DNA of 64,000 nt from Frigididesulfovibrio sp031551885 (lineage in GTDB: Bacteria > Desulfobacterota > Desulfovibrionia > Desulfovibrionales > Desulfovibrionaceae), in NCBI GenBank assembly GCA_031551885.1, contig JAVBMX010000031.1:1-64000 (forward strand). Direction: 5' to 3'. Position 1 is the first letter of the stretch, and every line of letters begins with the position of its first letter. Made by a program: the position numbers and the translations under genes. Under the pieces are notes generated by a model. That model was not told where the DNA came from. It made no database searches and saw nothing but the letters and a program-made list of their open reading frames with translations. Shown here one piece after another: positions 1 to 8,998 of this stretch.

Positions 1-300
1 ACCCAAATCCCCCTGGCTGGGTATTTGGTCAGGGCTGCGGTGGGAATTTCTCAGCTAAACCCTGATTTGTAAAAATGGTGTCTCACGCCCTTACGAGCGG
101 CACCTGCCCCTCCATTGTCGGCAAGTGGGCGTGAAACGCCGACTTGCCGACAATGGAGGGGGTCTGAGGGGGCTCATCCGGCAGGAGCCGGATGGACGCC
201 GGAGGTCTTCCGACGGAGCCCGAAGGACGAGGCGCAGGACGCGCCGAGTCAATCATTCCCCCAGAAGGGGTTGGAAATGAAGAGGGCCTGAACCCAAGGT
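1..300 (+). repeat. Family 1 structured repeat, copy A
   Basis: This gene-free stretch is almost entirely a copy of a dispersed intergenic element. A left module (about 1-110, ending in GGCACCTGCCCC) resembles the copies near 41.3 kb and 7.75 kb. It is followed by a hairpin with arms 112-131 and 137-156 (19 of 20 pairs, loop TGAAA). The right module with AATCATTCCCC is degenerate (about 249-293) and is separated from the hairpin by an extra stretch of about 85 bases. The element may continue to the left of the window. Confidence 0.75.
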
Positions 301-310
301 AAACGTGCGC

Positions 311-979
311 ATGAGTATTTTGTTGGAAGTCCGCGAGCTGCGTTTCTCCCACGGTCCCGGTTGCCCCGAGCTGCTGCGCGGGGTGAGCGCGCGGCTTCAC
401 CCCGGCGATCGCCTCGGCCTGTGCGGCGACATCGGTTCCGGCAAAAGCTCGTTGCTGCATCTGCTCACCGGGCTGCTCAAGCCGTCGTCGGGGAACGTCC
501 TTTTTGAAGGCCGCATTTTGGAGACCGAAAAGGACTTCCGCGCCGCGCGCCTGGGCATGGGATATCTGCTGCAACGCACGGAAGACCAGCTCTTTTGCCC
601 CACCGTGCTTGAAGATGTCGCCTTTGGGCCGATCAACCAAGGCCTGCCTCCGGCCCAAGCCCGCGAACGCGCCTTGGAGTCTCTTCGAGCGCTTGGGGTG
701 GAACGTCTGGCCGAGCGCACCGGCTGCAATCTTTCCGGCGGGGAACAGAAGCTGGCCGCGCTGGCCTCGGTCCTTTCCATGCGGCCCAAACTGCTGCTTT
801 TGGACGAGCCGACCAACGACCTGGACCCGGCAAGCGCCGGCCTGTTGCGCGACATTCTGCTCGAGCTGGGGTTGCCGTTCATCGCCGTGTCGCACGACGC
901 CGCCTTTCTGGAGCGGGTCTGCACGGGAGTGCTGCGCCTGCGGGAAGGAATCCTCATTCCCGTGGAGGAAAAACCATGA
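311..979 (+). CDS. CbiO-type ABC transporter ATP-binding protein
   Basis: ATPase of about 222 residues, the usual size for energy-coupling-factor (ECF/CbiO) cobalt or nickel transporter ATPases. Visible motifs in order are Walker A GDIGSGKSS, Q-loop LLQRTEDQLF, signature LSGGEQK, Walker B LLLLDEPTNDLD and the switch histidine in AVSHDA. The substrate and transmembrane partners are not in the window and probably lie upstream (CbiM/N/Q would be expected). The stop overlaps the following CorA-family start as ATGA, so the two are cotranslated. Start chosen at the ATG; an in-frame GTG at 305 sits closer to the AAGG at 296-299 and is the alternative. Ion specificity (Co, Ni) is inference. Confidence 0.85.
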   Translation: MSILLEVRELRFSHGPGCPELLRGVSARLHPGDRLGLCGDIGSGKSSLLHLLTGLLKPSSGNVLFEGRILETEKDFRAARLGMGYLLQRTEDQLFCPTVLEDVAFGPINQGLPPAQARERALESLRALGVERLAERTGCNLSGGEQKLAALASVLSMRPKLLLLDEPTNDLDPASAGLLRDILLELGLPFIAVSHDAAFLERVCTGVLRLREGILIPVEEKP

Positions 980-1902
980 TCACCGCCTATTCCTTTGTGG
1001 ACGGCCTGCCCTGCAAGGTGGACGACCTTGAAACGGCCGACTGGCTGGACGTGGTCGCGCCCACGGATCAAGAGGTGGAGCTGTTGCGCGGGAGCTACGG
1101 CGTTTCGGCGGACTTTTCCCGGGCTCCCCTTGACGTGCATGAGCGGCCCCGCATTGAAACCGAGGGCGAGACCACTCTGGTGTTGCTGCGCGCGCCCCAC
1201 GCCGATACCGGCAAACGAGCCTTGATCTTCGCCACCCGTCCCTTGGCAGTAATCGTCACGCCGACCAAGGTGATCACCTGTTCCGATCGCGAGGACCTCG
1301 CTCCGCCGTATTTCACCCGCAAGCTCCGTCCGGCCTGCCGGACCTCCACCGCCGCCGCGCTCAGCCTGTTGTTGCGAATCGGCGCGGACTTCATCAACCA
1401 CCTGGATTTGTTGGACGGGCGCATCGAAAGCATCGAACGCGGCCTGCGCACCTCGATGCGGAACGAGGAACTCTTGAGCCTGCTGCGCCTGGAGAAGACC
1501 TTGATCTATTTTACCATGGCCCTGAAAGGCAACCTCGCCGTGCTCGAACGACTGGGTCGGCTTCCGGAACGCCCCTTGTGCCCCGGCGATGCCGCCCTGT
1601 GGGAGGATGCCGTGATCGAAACCCGTCAGGCCGCGGATATGGCCGATATTTACCGGCAAACGCTCGCCGGTTTGGCCGACACCATGGGGGCCGTGGTCTC
1701 CAACAATCTGAACGCGGCCATGAAATTCCTCACGGGCATGACCATTGTGCTGATGATTCCGGCCATTCTCACCGGTCTTTACGGCATGAACGTGGCCCTG
1801 CCGTTCGCCGACGAACCGTGGGCTTTTCTGGCCGTCGGCGGGATGTGCTTCGGTCTGTGCGCCGGAACCATCCTGTACTTTCATCGAAAAAACTGGTTAT
1901 GA
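976..1902 (+). CDS. CorA-family divalent metal ion channel
   Basis: Protein of 308 residues with the CorA layout: a long soluble N-terminal domain followed by two C-terminal membrane helices, with the pore signature YGMN (in GLYGMNVALP) at the end of the first helix. CorA channels are inner-membrane pentamers that let Mg2+, Co2+ or Ni2+ into the cell. It overlaps the CbiO-type ATPase by four bases (ATGA), an arrangement that suggests a joint role in metal supply and makes Co or Ni as plausible as Mg. No other transporter subunit follows it. Confidence 0.88.
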   Translation: MITAYSFVDGLPCKVDDLETADWLDVVAPTDQEVELLRGSYGVSADFSRAPLDVHERPRIETEGETTLVLLRAPHADTGKRALIFATRPLAVIVTPTKVITCSDREDLAPPYFTRKLRPACRTSTAAALSLLLRIGADFINHLDLLDGRIESIERGLRTSMRNEELLSLLRLEKTLIYFTMALKGNLAVLERLGRLPERPLCPGDAALWEDAVIETRQAADMADIYRQTLAGLADTMGAVVSNNLNAAMKFLTGMTIVLMIPAILTGLYGMNVALPFADEPWAFLAVGGMCFGLCAGTILYFHRKNWL

Positions 1903-2043
1903 CACCCCGGCAAGACACGTGACCGCAATGCGCCGTCATCGTTTTCAAAGCGGCTTTCCGAGCGATTCTTGCTTGAAGCCGCTTTGATTTCGCTGTGTGC
2001 CGCGCCGTCAAATTTTTCCAGGCGTCGTCTTGCCGGAGGGGAT

Positions 2044-2823
2044 ATGGGAGAAGAATTCGTCTGCCCGTGGGTGGACTTCGGCGCGGCTCTGGGAAAGGGC
2101 TTTTTGTGGGGTATTCTGGCCGGACTTGCGGCGCTGCTGATCGCCAAACGGTTCGGGCTGACGCGGCGGGAAGGTCCCGGGCGGCGCTTTCTGGCGGGTT
2201 CCTACTGGTTCTTTGTGCCCCTGCTTTGCGGCGGCGCGCTGAGCGTCTGGCTGTTTTTTTCCACGATAGTAGACGAGCTTGAGGGCGCGCTGGAGCCCCT
2301 GCGTTCGGAAATCGGCGCGGTTTCGGCCGAGATGGCCGATGACGCCTGGATTGCCGCCACAAAGGGCGAGGCCGGCACGCCGGAGGAATTCCAGGCCCGG
2401 CTCAAGGCCGAAGTGTTACGCCAGGTCGATGTCGAGTTCCTGGAAGGCGTTTTGGGTTCCCCGGCAATGCCCGATATTGTGATTGTATTCGCGGATGCCT
2501 TGTCTTCCAAGTTCGGTGAGTTGGTCTACGCGCAGATGATGCGCCTGCTCACGGCCAAGGCCGCCGACGCCGTGTCGCTGCCGCCGGAGCGGCTGGCCCC
2601 GCTGTGGCGCGATGGGGTGATGACCGCCCTGCGCCAAGGCCTGCTTGTGGATCTCTTTTTGGACGCGGTGCGCATTCCGTTGCGGGGCATTCGCTTCAAT
2701 ATTCTGCTTGTTGCGGGAATACCGCTCGCCCTGGTTGCGCTGGAAACCGCCCAAGCGGCATATGCGCGGAGGCGAAAACGGATCGCCCCGGTTTCCGGTC
2801 CGACGCCGGAGCAACCGGCCTAA
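2044..2823 (+). CDS. Unknown membrane protein
   Basis: Predicted 259-residue protein, not recognised. It has two hydrophobic helices near the N terminus (about residues 17-36 and 52-74), a soluble middle of roughly 140 residues, and one more hydrophobic segment before a basic C-terminal tail with ARRRKR. The start at 2044 is chosen for the GGAGGG just upstream; an upstream in-frame start at 1969 lacks such a site and would add a segment of atypical composition. It stands alone between corA and a convergent gene. Confidence 0.65.
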   Translation: MGEEFVCPWVDFGAALGKGFLWGILAGLAALLIAKRFGLTRREGPGRRFLAGSYWFFVPLLCGGALSVWLFFSTIVDELEGALEPLRSEIGAVSAEMADDAWIAATKGEAGTPEEFQARLKAEVLRQVDVEFLEGVLGSPAMPDIVIVFADALSSKFGELVYAQMMRLLTAKAADAVSLPPERLAPLWRDGVMTALRQGLLVDLFLDAVRIPLRGIRFNILLVAGIPLALVALETAQAAYARRRKRIAPVSGPTPEQPA

Positions 2824-2894
2824 AGGGAGACCAAGCCCAGAGCAAGCCGTGCCGCCTGTCATTCTTTGACTGGAGCCGCTCGGCTCGATACGCC

Positions 2895-2934
2895 GGAAGG
2901 CCGTTCACACCGTGTGCGGGGTGAACGGCCTTCC
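2895..2934. terminator. Bidirectional hairpin between convergent genes
   Basis: A 14-bp perfect stem (2895-2908 with 2921-2934) and a 12-base loop sit between two convergent reading frames. No T-run follows on either strand, so termination efficiency is uncertain. Confidence 0.5.
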
Positions 2935-2974
2935 GCGGTTCCGGCATGAGCCCCAAGGCAACCCGGAGAGCCGA

Positions 2975-3730
2975 TTACTTGTTGGAAGTGGGGGAAGCGG
3001 GCCGGTCGCCCGCCGTTTGGTCGTCCCCTGCAGGCAAGGCCTTGGCGTCGATGACTTCGCCCGACTCGAGCACGGGGTGCGCCCGGTTGTCCGCGCCCGG
3101 GCCTGGCAGGGCGGTCGAGCCTTTGTCCACAATGACGATGCCGGTGCGTTCCAGCACTTCACGCCGAAAGGCGTATTCCTCGCGCAGCCGCCGGGTGCGA
3201 TAGGTCAGCCAGACGCCGGCTCCGATGGCCGCCAAAAGAACCGCCGCCGTGCCGATGACCAGATGCGGAATATACGGCGCAAGGGCTGCGCCGAAGCGGG
3301 ACAACGCACCGAGGGCTTCATCCAGGGTGAGCAGGGCCACGCCCAAGACCACGACGACGAGCAGCACCACCACGGTGGGCGCGCCTTTGATGATGCGGTA
3401 GAAACGTTGCAGACGTTCGGGAAGGTGTCGCTGCCACTCCGCGTCGTCCGGGGCGGGCCGAAACAGTCCCACATTCGCCAAATGCACGGCCAGAAGCAAG
3501 AGCGCCGGCCCCAGCACCATCCCCACGCCCCAGGCGATCCAGGGAAAGGCCGGTCCGCCGGACTTGGCCATGAAGCCGAACAGCAGTGCGGCCACGGTGA
3601 GCAGCAGCTCCACGGCGCAAATGGAAACACCCACATAGAGCCACAGCTCACGGCGCTGTTTTTCGCTCAGCGGGGTGGAAGGCTTCCCGGCGTCGGGCCT
3701 TTCGTCGGTATCGTGCGGGGCGTCGCCCAT
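2975..3730 (-). CDS. Unknown polytopic membrane protein
   Basis: Predicted 251-residue protein, not recognised. A hydrophilic N terminus is followed by four hydrophobic segments (roughly residues 30-52, 62-86, 118-138 and 155-175) and a hydrophilic C-terminal tail of about 75 residues rich in charged residues, ending in PASPTSNK. It is last in a minus-strand series after the MetQ-like gene, but a family 1 repeat separates the two, so shared transcription is doubtful. Confidence 0.6.
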   Translation of the reverse strand: MGDAPHDTDERPDAGKPSTPLSEKQRRELWLYVGVSICAVELLLTVAALLFGFMAKSGGPAFPWIAWGVGMVLGPALLLLAVHLANVGLFRPAPDDAEWQRHLPERLQRFYRIIKGAPTVVVLLVVVVLGVALLTLDEALGALSRFGAALAPYIPHLVIGTAAVLLAAIGAGVWLTYRTRRLREEYAFRREVLERTGIVIVDKGSTALPGPGADNRAHPVLESGEVIDAKALPAGDDQTAGDRPASPTSNK

Positions 3731-3734
3731 GGGA

Positions 3735-3925
3735 AGTCCTTAAAAGTGGGTCTGGAGGGATTCCATCCCTCCAAGCCTCCCTGCAAGGGGATTGAATCCC
3801 CTTGACCCCCTTTGGTTCGGGAGCCTGCCCGCTTGCGGGCAGGCTCCCGAACCATCGAGGGGTGCAGGGGAAATCATTTCCCCTGCCGGGGTTTGGGGCG
3901 GAGCCCCAATGTAAATTAAGAGAGC
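3735..3925 (+). repeat. Family 1 structured repeat, copy B
   Basis: Intergenic element between two minus-strand genes. It holds an 18-bp perfect hairpin (arms 3814-3831 and 3836-3853, loop CTTG). The right module has GGGGAAATCATTTCCCC followed by a GGGGCGGAGCCCC mini-hairpin, matching the copies near 41.4 and 58.5 kb. Its left module differs from copies A, C and D and looks like a mirror of the right module. The stem sequence is unlike that of any other copy. Confidence 0.75.
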
Positions 3926-3931
3926 CTAACC

Positions 3932-4708
3932 TTAAAACGCCGGGACGATGCCCTTGGGCTCCAGCTCTTTGATGATGTATTCTTTCACCTCGGGCGAGTT
4001 CACGGCTTTGATCAGCGCCTTGGCCATGGGGGAGTCTTTGTCCGCGCCGCGCACCACCAGGATGTTGGCGTAGGGGGAATCTTTGCCTTCGATGACGATG
4101 GCGTCCTTGGACGGAACGAGACCGGCTTCCACCGCGAAGTTGGTGTTGATGACCGAGGCCGTCACGTCCTGCAGGGTGCGGGGCAGCTGCGCGGCTTCAA
4201 GTTCCATGATTTTCAGGTTCTTGGGGTTTTCCACGACGTCGCGGGCTGTGATCAGTTCGCCGGGCTTCAGCTTGATCAGGCCGTGGGCTTCAAGCAGGCG
4301 AAGGGCGCGGGCTCCGTTGGTCGGATCGTTGGGCACGGCGATGATGTCGCCGCTCTTGATCTCTTCCAGTTTGGTGATCTTCTTGGAGTACAGGCCCAGA
4401 GGCTCAATATGCACCTTGGCGATCCAGGCCAGATCCAGCTTCTTTTCCTTGTTCATGTTGTCCAGGTAGGGGATGTGCTGGAAGAAGTTGGCGTCCAGGT
4501 GCTTTTCAGCCAGGGCCATGTTTGGTTGCACATAGTCGGAAAATTCTTTGATCTCCAGAAGGTAGCCTTCTTTTTCCAGCAGCGGCTTGGCCACCATCAT
4601 GATGTCTTTATGCGGGAAGGGAGTGACCCCAACCACAATTTTCTGGGCGGCATAGGCGGCGGAAGCGAGAACCGGCAGCAGGCACAGAGCAAGCAGAACC
4701 TTTTTCAT
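3932..4708 (-). CDS. metQ: MetQ/NlpA-family substrate-binding protein
   Basis: Predicted 258-residue periplasmic binding protein of the NlpA/MetQ family, which bind methionine or related compounds for MetNI-type ABC importers. The mature part starts AQKIVVGVTPFPHKDIM, followed by the family-typical stretches DYVQPNMAL, FFQHIPYLDNMN and VPNDPTNGARALRLL. A signal peptide ends in AYA and is cleavable by signal peptidase I. The cysteine in it (LALC) does not form a good lipobox, unlike most MetQ proteins. Start chosen at the signal peptide, with AAAGGAA upstream. No MetN or MetI gene is in the window, so it is an orphan here. Confidence 0.85.
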   Translation of the reverse strand: MKKVLLALCLLPVLASAAYAAQKIVVGVTPFPHKDIMMVAKPLLEKEGYLLEIKEFSDYVQPNMALAEKHLDANFFQHIPYLDNMNKEKKLDLAWIAKVHIEPLGLYSKKITKLEEIKSGDIIAVPNDPTNGARALRLLEAHGLIKLKPGELITARDVVENPKNLKIMELEAAQLPRTLQDVTASVINTNFAVEAGLVPSKDAIVIEGKDSPYANILVVRGADKDSPMAKALIKAVNSPEVKEYIIKELEPKGIVPAF

Positions 4709-4871
4709 GGAGTTTCCTTTCGAAGGTTTGGGGTGAACCAAAAAAATATCACCCACATGGTACATCAGAAGAATGTCCGGGGGAAGAGGCGGAGAAGCGG
4801 CGCGGTGGTTGGTCGGTTCGGCGCGGCGGCGCATCCGGCCGCATGAATGAAGACCCGGGCGGCCTTTTATT

Positions 4872-6092
4872 TTACGGCATAAAGATCAACGAATCCGGCC
4901 CGGTCAGGCAGCGGGGGGTGGAGTCGGTGATTTCCCAGGTGTTTTCCGTGCCGACCATGCCGAAGCCCGGCAGACCGATTTTCGGTTCGATCGCGATGGT
5001 CATGCCCGCCTTGAGCGGGGCGTTGAAGCCTTTGGCCAGAACCGGGCGTTCATCCACGTTCAGGCCGATGGAATGCCCAAGGAAGGCCACCTGGTTGCCG
5101 TCCAGGCCCATGAATCCTTCGGCGAACCCGGCCTTGGCGGCCAGATCCAACGACAGCGCGTACAGCTCGGCCGGGATTGCTCCGGGGTGCAGGGCCTCGG
5201 CCGTGCGGGCCTCGATCTCTTCGCAGACGGCCTGGGCGCGGGCGGCTTCGGCCGGAAGATCCTTGGGGGAACCCGCGAAAAAAAGCTGGGTTTTGTCGGT
5301 GTTCATGCCTTCCAGGCAAAATCCCAAGTCCAGGGCCAAGGGGGTTCCCTTGCGCCAGATCGCTTCCGCATTGCCCATGAACGGGGCCGCCGGATGCAGG
5401 CCCATAAGTCCGAGCGGGCCGTTGTAATAGCTGGGGTAATTGCCGTTTTCGCCGACCGCCACGTGGCCGAGGAATCCTTCCTCTCCCAGGGCGGCCATGC
5501 GCATCAGGCCGCAGTGCCCCAAAGAGAAAAAGACTTCCCAGGCTCGGTGGGCGATGTCCAGCTCGCTCATGCCGGGGTGGATGCGCTGGGGCAGAACTTC
5601 GCAGATGGCCTTGCGGTGCGCGGCCCCGGCCCGGCGCATGATTTCCAGCTCATAGGAGGATTTGACGCTGCGGGCTTCCTGCAGGATGCGGTCTCCGGCA
5701 ACCGGGCGAATCGTGCCCAGATTCTTGGTCAACGAGAGACCCATGGACCAGTTCAGGCCGCCCATCTCAACCGCGATGACCGGCGAGAGCGGAATTCCGG
5801 CCTCGGCCGCGAGGCCGGGCAGATCGCCATACGAGCGGAACGACACGGCAGAGGTTTGCGGGCTTTCCAGGCGAGCGCGCTCCAAGCCCTTGCGGACCAG
5901 CAGCAAAGGTTCGCCGACGGCCGGCAGCCAGAGCAGGCCGGGGGCCAGAGCGCCGGTCAGATAGTAAATGCTCAGGCGGGAGCAAACCAGCAACCCGCCC
6001 GCTTCCGGGCTCAGTTCGGTGAGAAGGGCGCGGCAGCGCGCTTGCCGGGCGGCGGTTTCGGTCGCGGGGAGAACGATGGGGGCGGTAAACAT
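4872..6092 (-). CDS. M24-family aminopeptidase (Xaa-Pro type)
   Basis: Predicted 406-residue pita-bread metallopeptidase: N-terminal creatinase-like domain, then the catalytic domain. The five metal ligands are readable: Asp in LALDLGF, Asp in NTDKTQ, His in GHSIGL, and Glu in IEPKIGL and GTENTW. It removes N-terminal residues ahead of proline or acts as a related prolidase in the cytoplasm. ATG at 6092 is preferred (AGG seven bases upstream) over a TTG at 6098. It starts 8 bases after pssA ends, so pssA and this gene are probably cotranscribed. Confidence 0.9.
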   Translation of the reverse strand: MFTAPIVLPATETAARQARCRALLTELSPEAGGLLVCSRLSIYYLTGALAPGLLWLPAVGEPLLLVRKGLERARLESPQTSAVSFRSYGDLPGLAAEAGIPLSPVIAVEMGGLNWSMGLSLTKNLGTIRPVAGDRILQEARSVKSSYELEIMRRAGAAHRKAICEVLPQRIHPGMSELDIAHRAWEVFFSLGHCGLMRMAALGEEGFLGHVAVGENGNYPSYYNGPLGLMGLHPAAPFMGNAEAIWRKGTPLALDLGFCLEGMNTDKTQLFFAGSPKDLPAEAARAQAVCEEIEARTAEALHPGAIPAELYALSLDLAAKAGFAEGFMGLDGNQVAFLGHSIGLNVDERPVLAKGFNAPLKAGMTIAIEPKIGLPGFGMVGTENTWEITDSTPRCLTGPDSLIFMP

Positions 6093-6100
6093 GGACAAAC

Positions 6101-6859
6101 CTACTGGGCGTGCTGCGCGCGGTTTGCGGCTCGGGCCAGTTTCGGCATCCAGTAGTAAGTGTAAACCAATCCGGAGATGATGTACACGAACAGAATCAAA
6201 AAGCCGAAAACCCGGTAGTTTACCAGCACCAGGGCAAAAAGCAGGACCACGCCGACCATGCTGCTGAACGGATGGGCCTTGAAGAAACCCAGCTCTTTAA
6301 ACGAGGCGTAGCGCACCCGGCTGACCATAAGCAGGCCGACGCCGGCCGTAAAGATCAGGGCGATGCCGTTGAAGTTGCTCTGCATGAAGGAAGGCAGCCA
6401 CGGGGCGATCAACACCAACCCGGCCAGGGTGCAGCCGCCGGCCGGAATGGGCAGCCCGGTGAAGAAACGCTTGTTCAGGGCCGAGCTGGCCGTCACGTTG
6501 AAACGCGCCAGGCGCAGCACCCCACAGGCGGTAAACAGAAAGCAGGCCGCGAGGCCCATTTTGCTATAGCCGCTCAAGGCCATCTGGTAAATCAGAAACG
6601 AGGGGGTGACCCCAAAGGCCACGGCGTCGGCCAACGAGTCATACTGGACGCCGAATTCGCTGGAGGTCTTGGTCAGCCGGGCGACTTTGCCGTCCAGGCC
6701 GTCCATCAGGGCGCTGAAGAAAATGGCCAGGGCGCAGTCTTCCCAGCGCCCGGCGGTTGCCCAGATGATCCCGAGGAAACCGGACAACAGACTGGCTGTG
6801 GTGAACAGGTTGGGCAGAATATAAACGGTCTTGTGTCGAGGCAGCGGATGCTCTTCCAT
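6101..6859 (-). CDS. pssA: Phosphatidylserine synthase
   Basis: Integral membrane CDP-diacylglycerol-serine O-phosphatidyltransferase, 252 residues. The CDP-alcohol phosphotransferase signature is complete: DGLDGKVARL, then G, then D-x3-D in YDSLADAVAFG. Several hydrophobic helices follow. It makes phosphatidylserine, the substrate of the decarboxylase encoded immediately upstream (gap 56 bases), so the two genes form the phosphatidylethanolamine branch. Confidence 0.93.
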   Translation of the reverse strand: MEEHPLPRHKTVYILPNLFTTASLLSGFLGIIWATAGRWEDCALAIFFSALMDGLDGKVARLTKTSSEFGVQYDSLADAVAFGVTPSFLIYQMALSGYSKMGLAACFLFTACGVLRLARFNVTASSALNKRFFTGLPIPAGGCTLAGLVLIAPWLPSFMQSNFNGIALIFTAGVGLLMVSRVRYASFKELGFFKAHPFSSMVGVVLLFALVLVNYRVFGFLILFVYIISGLVYTYYWMPKLARAANRAQHAQ

Positions 6860-6915
6860 TGGATCTCCCGAATCCCGGACCTCCGCGCGGGTAAAGGCGC
6901 GGCAAGGTCTTGATT

Positions 6916-7563
6916 CTACGATTCCTGCTTTTCGGCCAGAATGGTTTGCCCGGCAAGGACCTCCGCGCCGACATGGACGGCGGGGCGCATGGTTTCGGGC
7001 AGGTAGACGTCCACCCGTGAGCCGAACTTAATCATGCCGAAGCGTTCGCCCCTGCGCAACGTGTCGCCTTCGTCCACCCGGCAGACGATGCGCCGGGCCA
7101 CAAAGCCGGCGATCTGCACCATGGTCCAGTCGTTGCCGGAGTCATCGCGCAGCTTATAGGCGCAACGTTCGTTGTCGTCGGAGGCCTTGTCGAACGAGGC
7201 GTTCAGGAACAGGCCGGGGTGGTAGGCGATGGATTCCACAGTGCCCGAGACCGGGCTTCTGTTCACGTGCACGTTGAACACGTTCATGAAGATGCAGACG
7301 CATTGGCGCATTTCGCCCGTGAACGGGTCCGGGGCGCGGACGATTTTAATCACTTTGCCGTCGGCCGGGCTCACCGCGATGCCGGGAGCCGAAGAGGTAA
7401 CCCGTTCCGGATCCCTGAAAAAGTTGAGGCAGAACGCGGTCGCGGCCAGAAAAAGAACGGCCGGAAACCAGAGTTTCAAACAGGCGAACACCAGGGCGGC
7501 GAGGGCGCAGAGTCCGATGGAGGGAATGCCTTCTGGGGTGATGCCTACGGAAGCCTTGCGCAT
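6916..7563 (-). CDS. psd: Phosphatidylserine decarboxylase proenzyme
   Basis: Predicted 215 residues, the short form of the enzyme. The self-cleavage motif is GS in GMIKFGSRVDVYLPE near residue 180, where serine becomes the pyruvoyl group. Other family marks are NFFRDPER, VSPADGKV and FMNVFNVHVNRSPVSG. Two hydrophobic stretches near the N terminus anchor it to the membrane. It converts phosphatidylserine to phosphatidylethanolamine and is the first gene of the minus-strand psd-pssA-peptidase series. Confidence 0.94.
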   Translation of the reverse strand: MRKASVGITPEGIPSIGLCALAALVFACLKLWFPAVLFLAATAFCLNFFRDPERVTSSAPGIAVSPADGKVIKIVRAPDPFTGEMRQCVCIFMNVFNVHVNRSPVSGTVESIAYHPGLFLNASFDKASDDNERCAYKLRDDSGNDWTMVQIAGFVARRIVCRVDEGDTLRRGERFGMIKFGSRVDVYLPETMRPAVHVGAEVLAGQTILAEKQES

Positions 7564-7669
7564 GAAGAGACCTTTGGGTTAAAAATTACGGCCGGTTGGG
7601 GCTTTTCAAAAGCATACCCCATTCCGCCGGCAAAAAAAAGTCCGTTAAACGGTCCGCGCTTGGTTGGCT

Positions 7670-7905
7670 TTTGAGGCTGCGTCCCAAACCCACCGGGGGG
7701 GAATGATTCCCCCCGGGCCCCCTCATCTGTCGGCATCCCTGCGTGAAACGCGGGGATGCCGACAGATGAGGGGGCAGGTGCCGCTCGTACGGGTGTGAGA
7801 CACCTTTTTCACATAGCGGGGTTTCGCTGAGGAATGCCCTCCGCAGCGCTGGCTCAATCCCCTGCCCGGGGGTATGGGGGACGGAGTCCCCCATACCCAA
7901 AACCC
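7670..7905 (-). repeat. Family 1 structured repeat, copy C
   Basis: Reverse-oriented copy between the divergently transcribed psd and ydjM-like genes. The hairpin arms are 7721-7743 and 7749-7771 (22 of 23 pairs) with loop TGAAA. Loop and closing pairs GCGTGAAACGC are shared with copy A, but the rest of the stem differs. Both conserved modules are present: GGGGGGAATGATTCCCCCC on one side, and GGGGCAGGTGCCGCTCGTA plus GCGCTGGCTCAATCCCCTGCC on the other. It fills the whole gap of about 365 bases. Confidence 0.78.
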
Positions 7906-7928
7906 GAGCGTCGCCGCAGAAGGAGCAT

Positions 7929-8969
7929 ATGGATTCCGTCACACATCTTGTCGCCGGGGCGCTCACGCCTTTGGCCTTTCGGCATATGCCCCGGCGGGGC
8001 TTGGTGGTGGCTTTCGGCATTCTGGCCGGGGAACTGCCCGACATCGACGTGCTTGTGGGGGGAACGGCTTCGGCCGAGGCCTTGTTCACCATCCACCGGG
8101 GCATCACCCATTCCTTGGTGTACCAACCGGTTTTGGCCCTGGCCCTTGTGCTGCCCATGTACCTGTTCATGAGCGCGCGCGACTCCCGGCATGTGCCCCG
8201 CCTGGGCACGATGTTCGCGGCGGCGCTGCTCGGTTTGTACATCCACCTCTACCTCGACTGCATGACCACCTTCGGCACGCAGATATTCCTGCCGTTCAGC
8301 GCCTACCGCGTGGCCCTACCCGCCATGTTCATCGTGGATCTGCTCTGCACCCTGCCGGCCATGGCTCTGCTCATTGTAGCCCTGGCTTCCCCCTCCGAAC
8401 CCGGCCCGACCGGTCCGGAATACGGGGCGCGAACGCGCCGGTATGCCCGCCTGGGCCTGTGCTGGCTGCTGATGTATCCGCTGCTGTCTTTGGGCGTGAA
8501 CGGGCTGGTGCATCTGAAGGAACGCGCCGGGCTTGCCGCGGGCGAGACGCTGCGGGTCATCACCGAACCGTTCACCCCTTTTGTTTGGAAGCGGATCGTC
8601 GACGACGGCGCGCGGCTGCGCATTTCCACCGACTACCTGTGGCGCCCGTCCTCTGAAGAGCCGGAAACCGTGTACGCCAAAGCGTCACTGCTGCCGGAAC
8701 TTGCGGGCAAACACCCGTTGCTCGCCCAGTTCGCGACCTTTGCCGGCCCGGCCGTGCAGGTCGAGCATCCGGCCGAGTCGGACGGCTCGCGGCAGGTGGA
8801 CTTCATCGGCGAGCGTTACTTGTTCTCGCCTCAAAGCCCGGCCCGGTTTTTCGGGCGCAGCGATCCCAACTTTGTCATGCAGGTTCGGCTGTCGCCCGAA
8901 GGGGACCCGTCGGCTTTCCGATTCAAAAATCGAGGGCGCGACGCCGGCCCGTGGACGCCGGTGGAGTGA
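7929..8969 (+). CDS. YdjM-family inner-membrane metal-dependent hydrolase
   Basis: Predicted 346-residue membrane protein of the YdjM (DUF457) family. The N terminus carries the family pattern: DSVTHLVAGAL, GELPDIDVLVGG and HRGITHSL, with His and Asp residues likely to bind a metal. Four to five hydrophobic segments follow, and the last 110 residues form a soluble domain absent from short family members. AAGGAG at 7919-7924 supports the start. Biological role is not established for the family. Confidence 0.85.
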   Translation: MDSVTHLVAGALTPLAFRHMPRRGLVVAFGILAGELPDIDVLVGGTASAEALFTIHRGITHSLVYQPVLALALVLPMYLFMSARDSRHVPRLGTMFAAALLGLYIHLYLDCMTTFGTQIFLPFSAYRVALPAMFIVDLLCTLPAMALLIVALASPSEPGPTGPEYGARTRRYARLGLCWLLMYPLLSLGVNGLVHLKERAGLAAGETLRVITEPFTPFVWKRIVDDGARLRISTDYLWRPSSEEPETVYAKASLLPELAGKHPLLAQFATFAGPAVQVEHPAESDGSRQVDFIGERYLFSPQSPARFFGRSDPNFVMQVRLSPEGDPSAFRFKNRGRDAGPWTPVE

Positions 8970-8998
8970 AAGACGGCCAAAGCCGAAAAAGGAAAACC

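Noticed and set aside
3932..4834. Longer N termini for metQ, infA, the thioesterase and the epimerase
   Set aside because: In each case the extension lies before a proper ribosome binding site, signal peptide or family-conserved start and has atypical composition.
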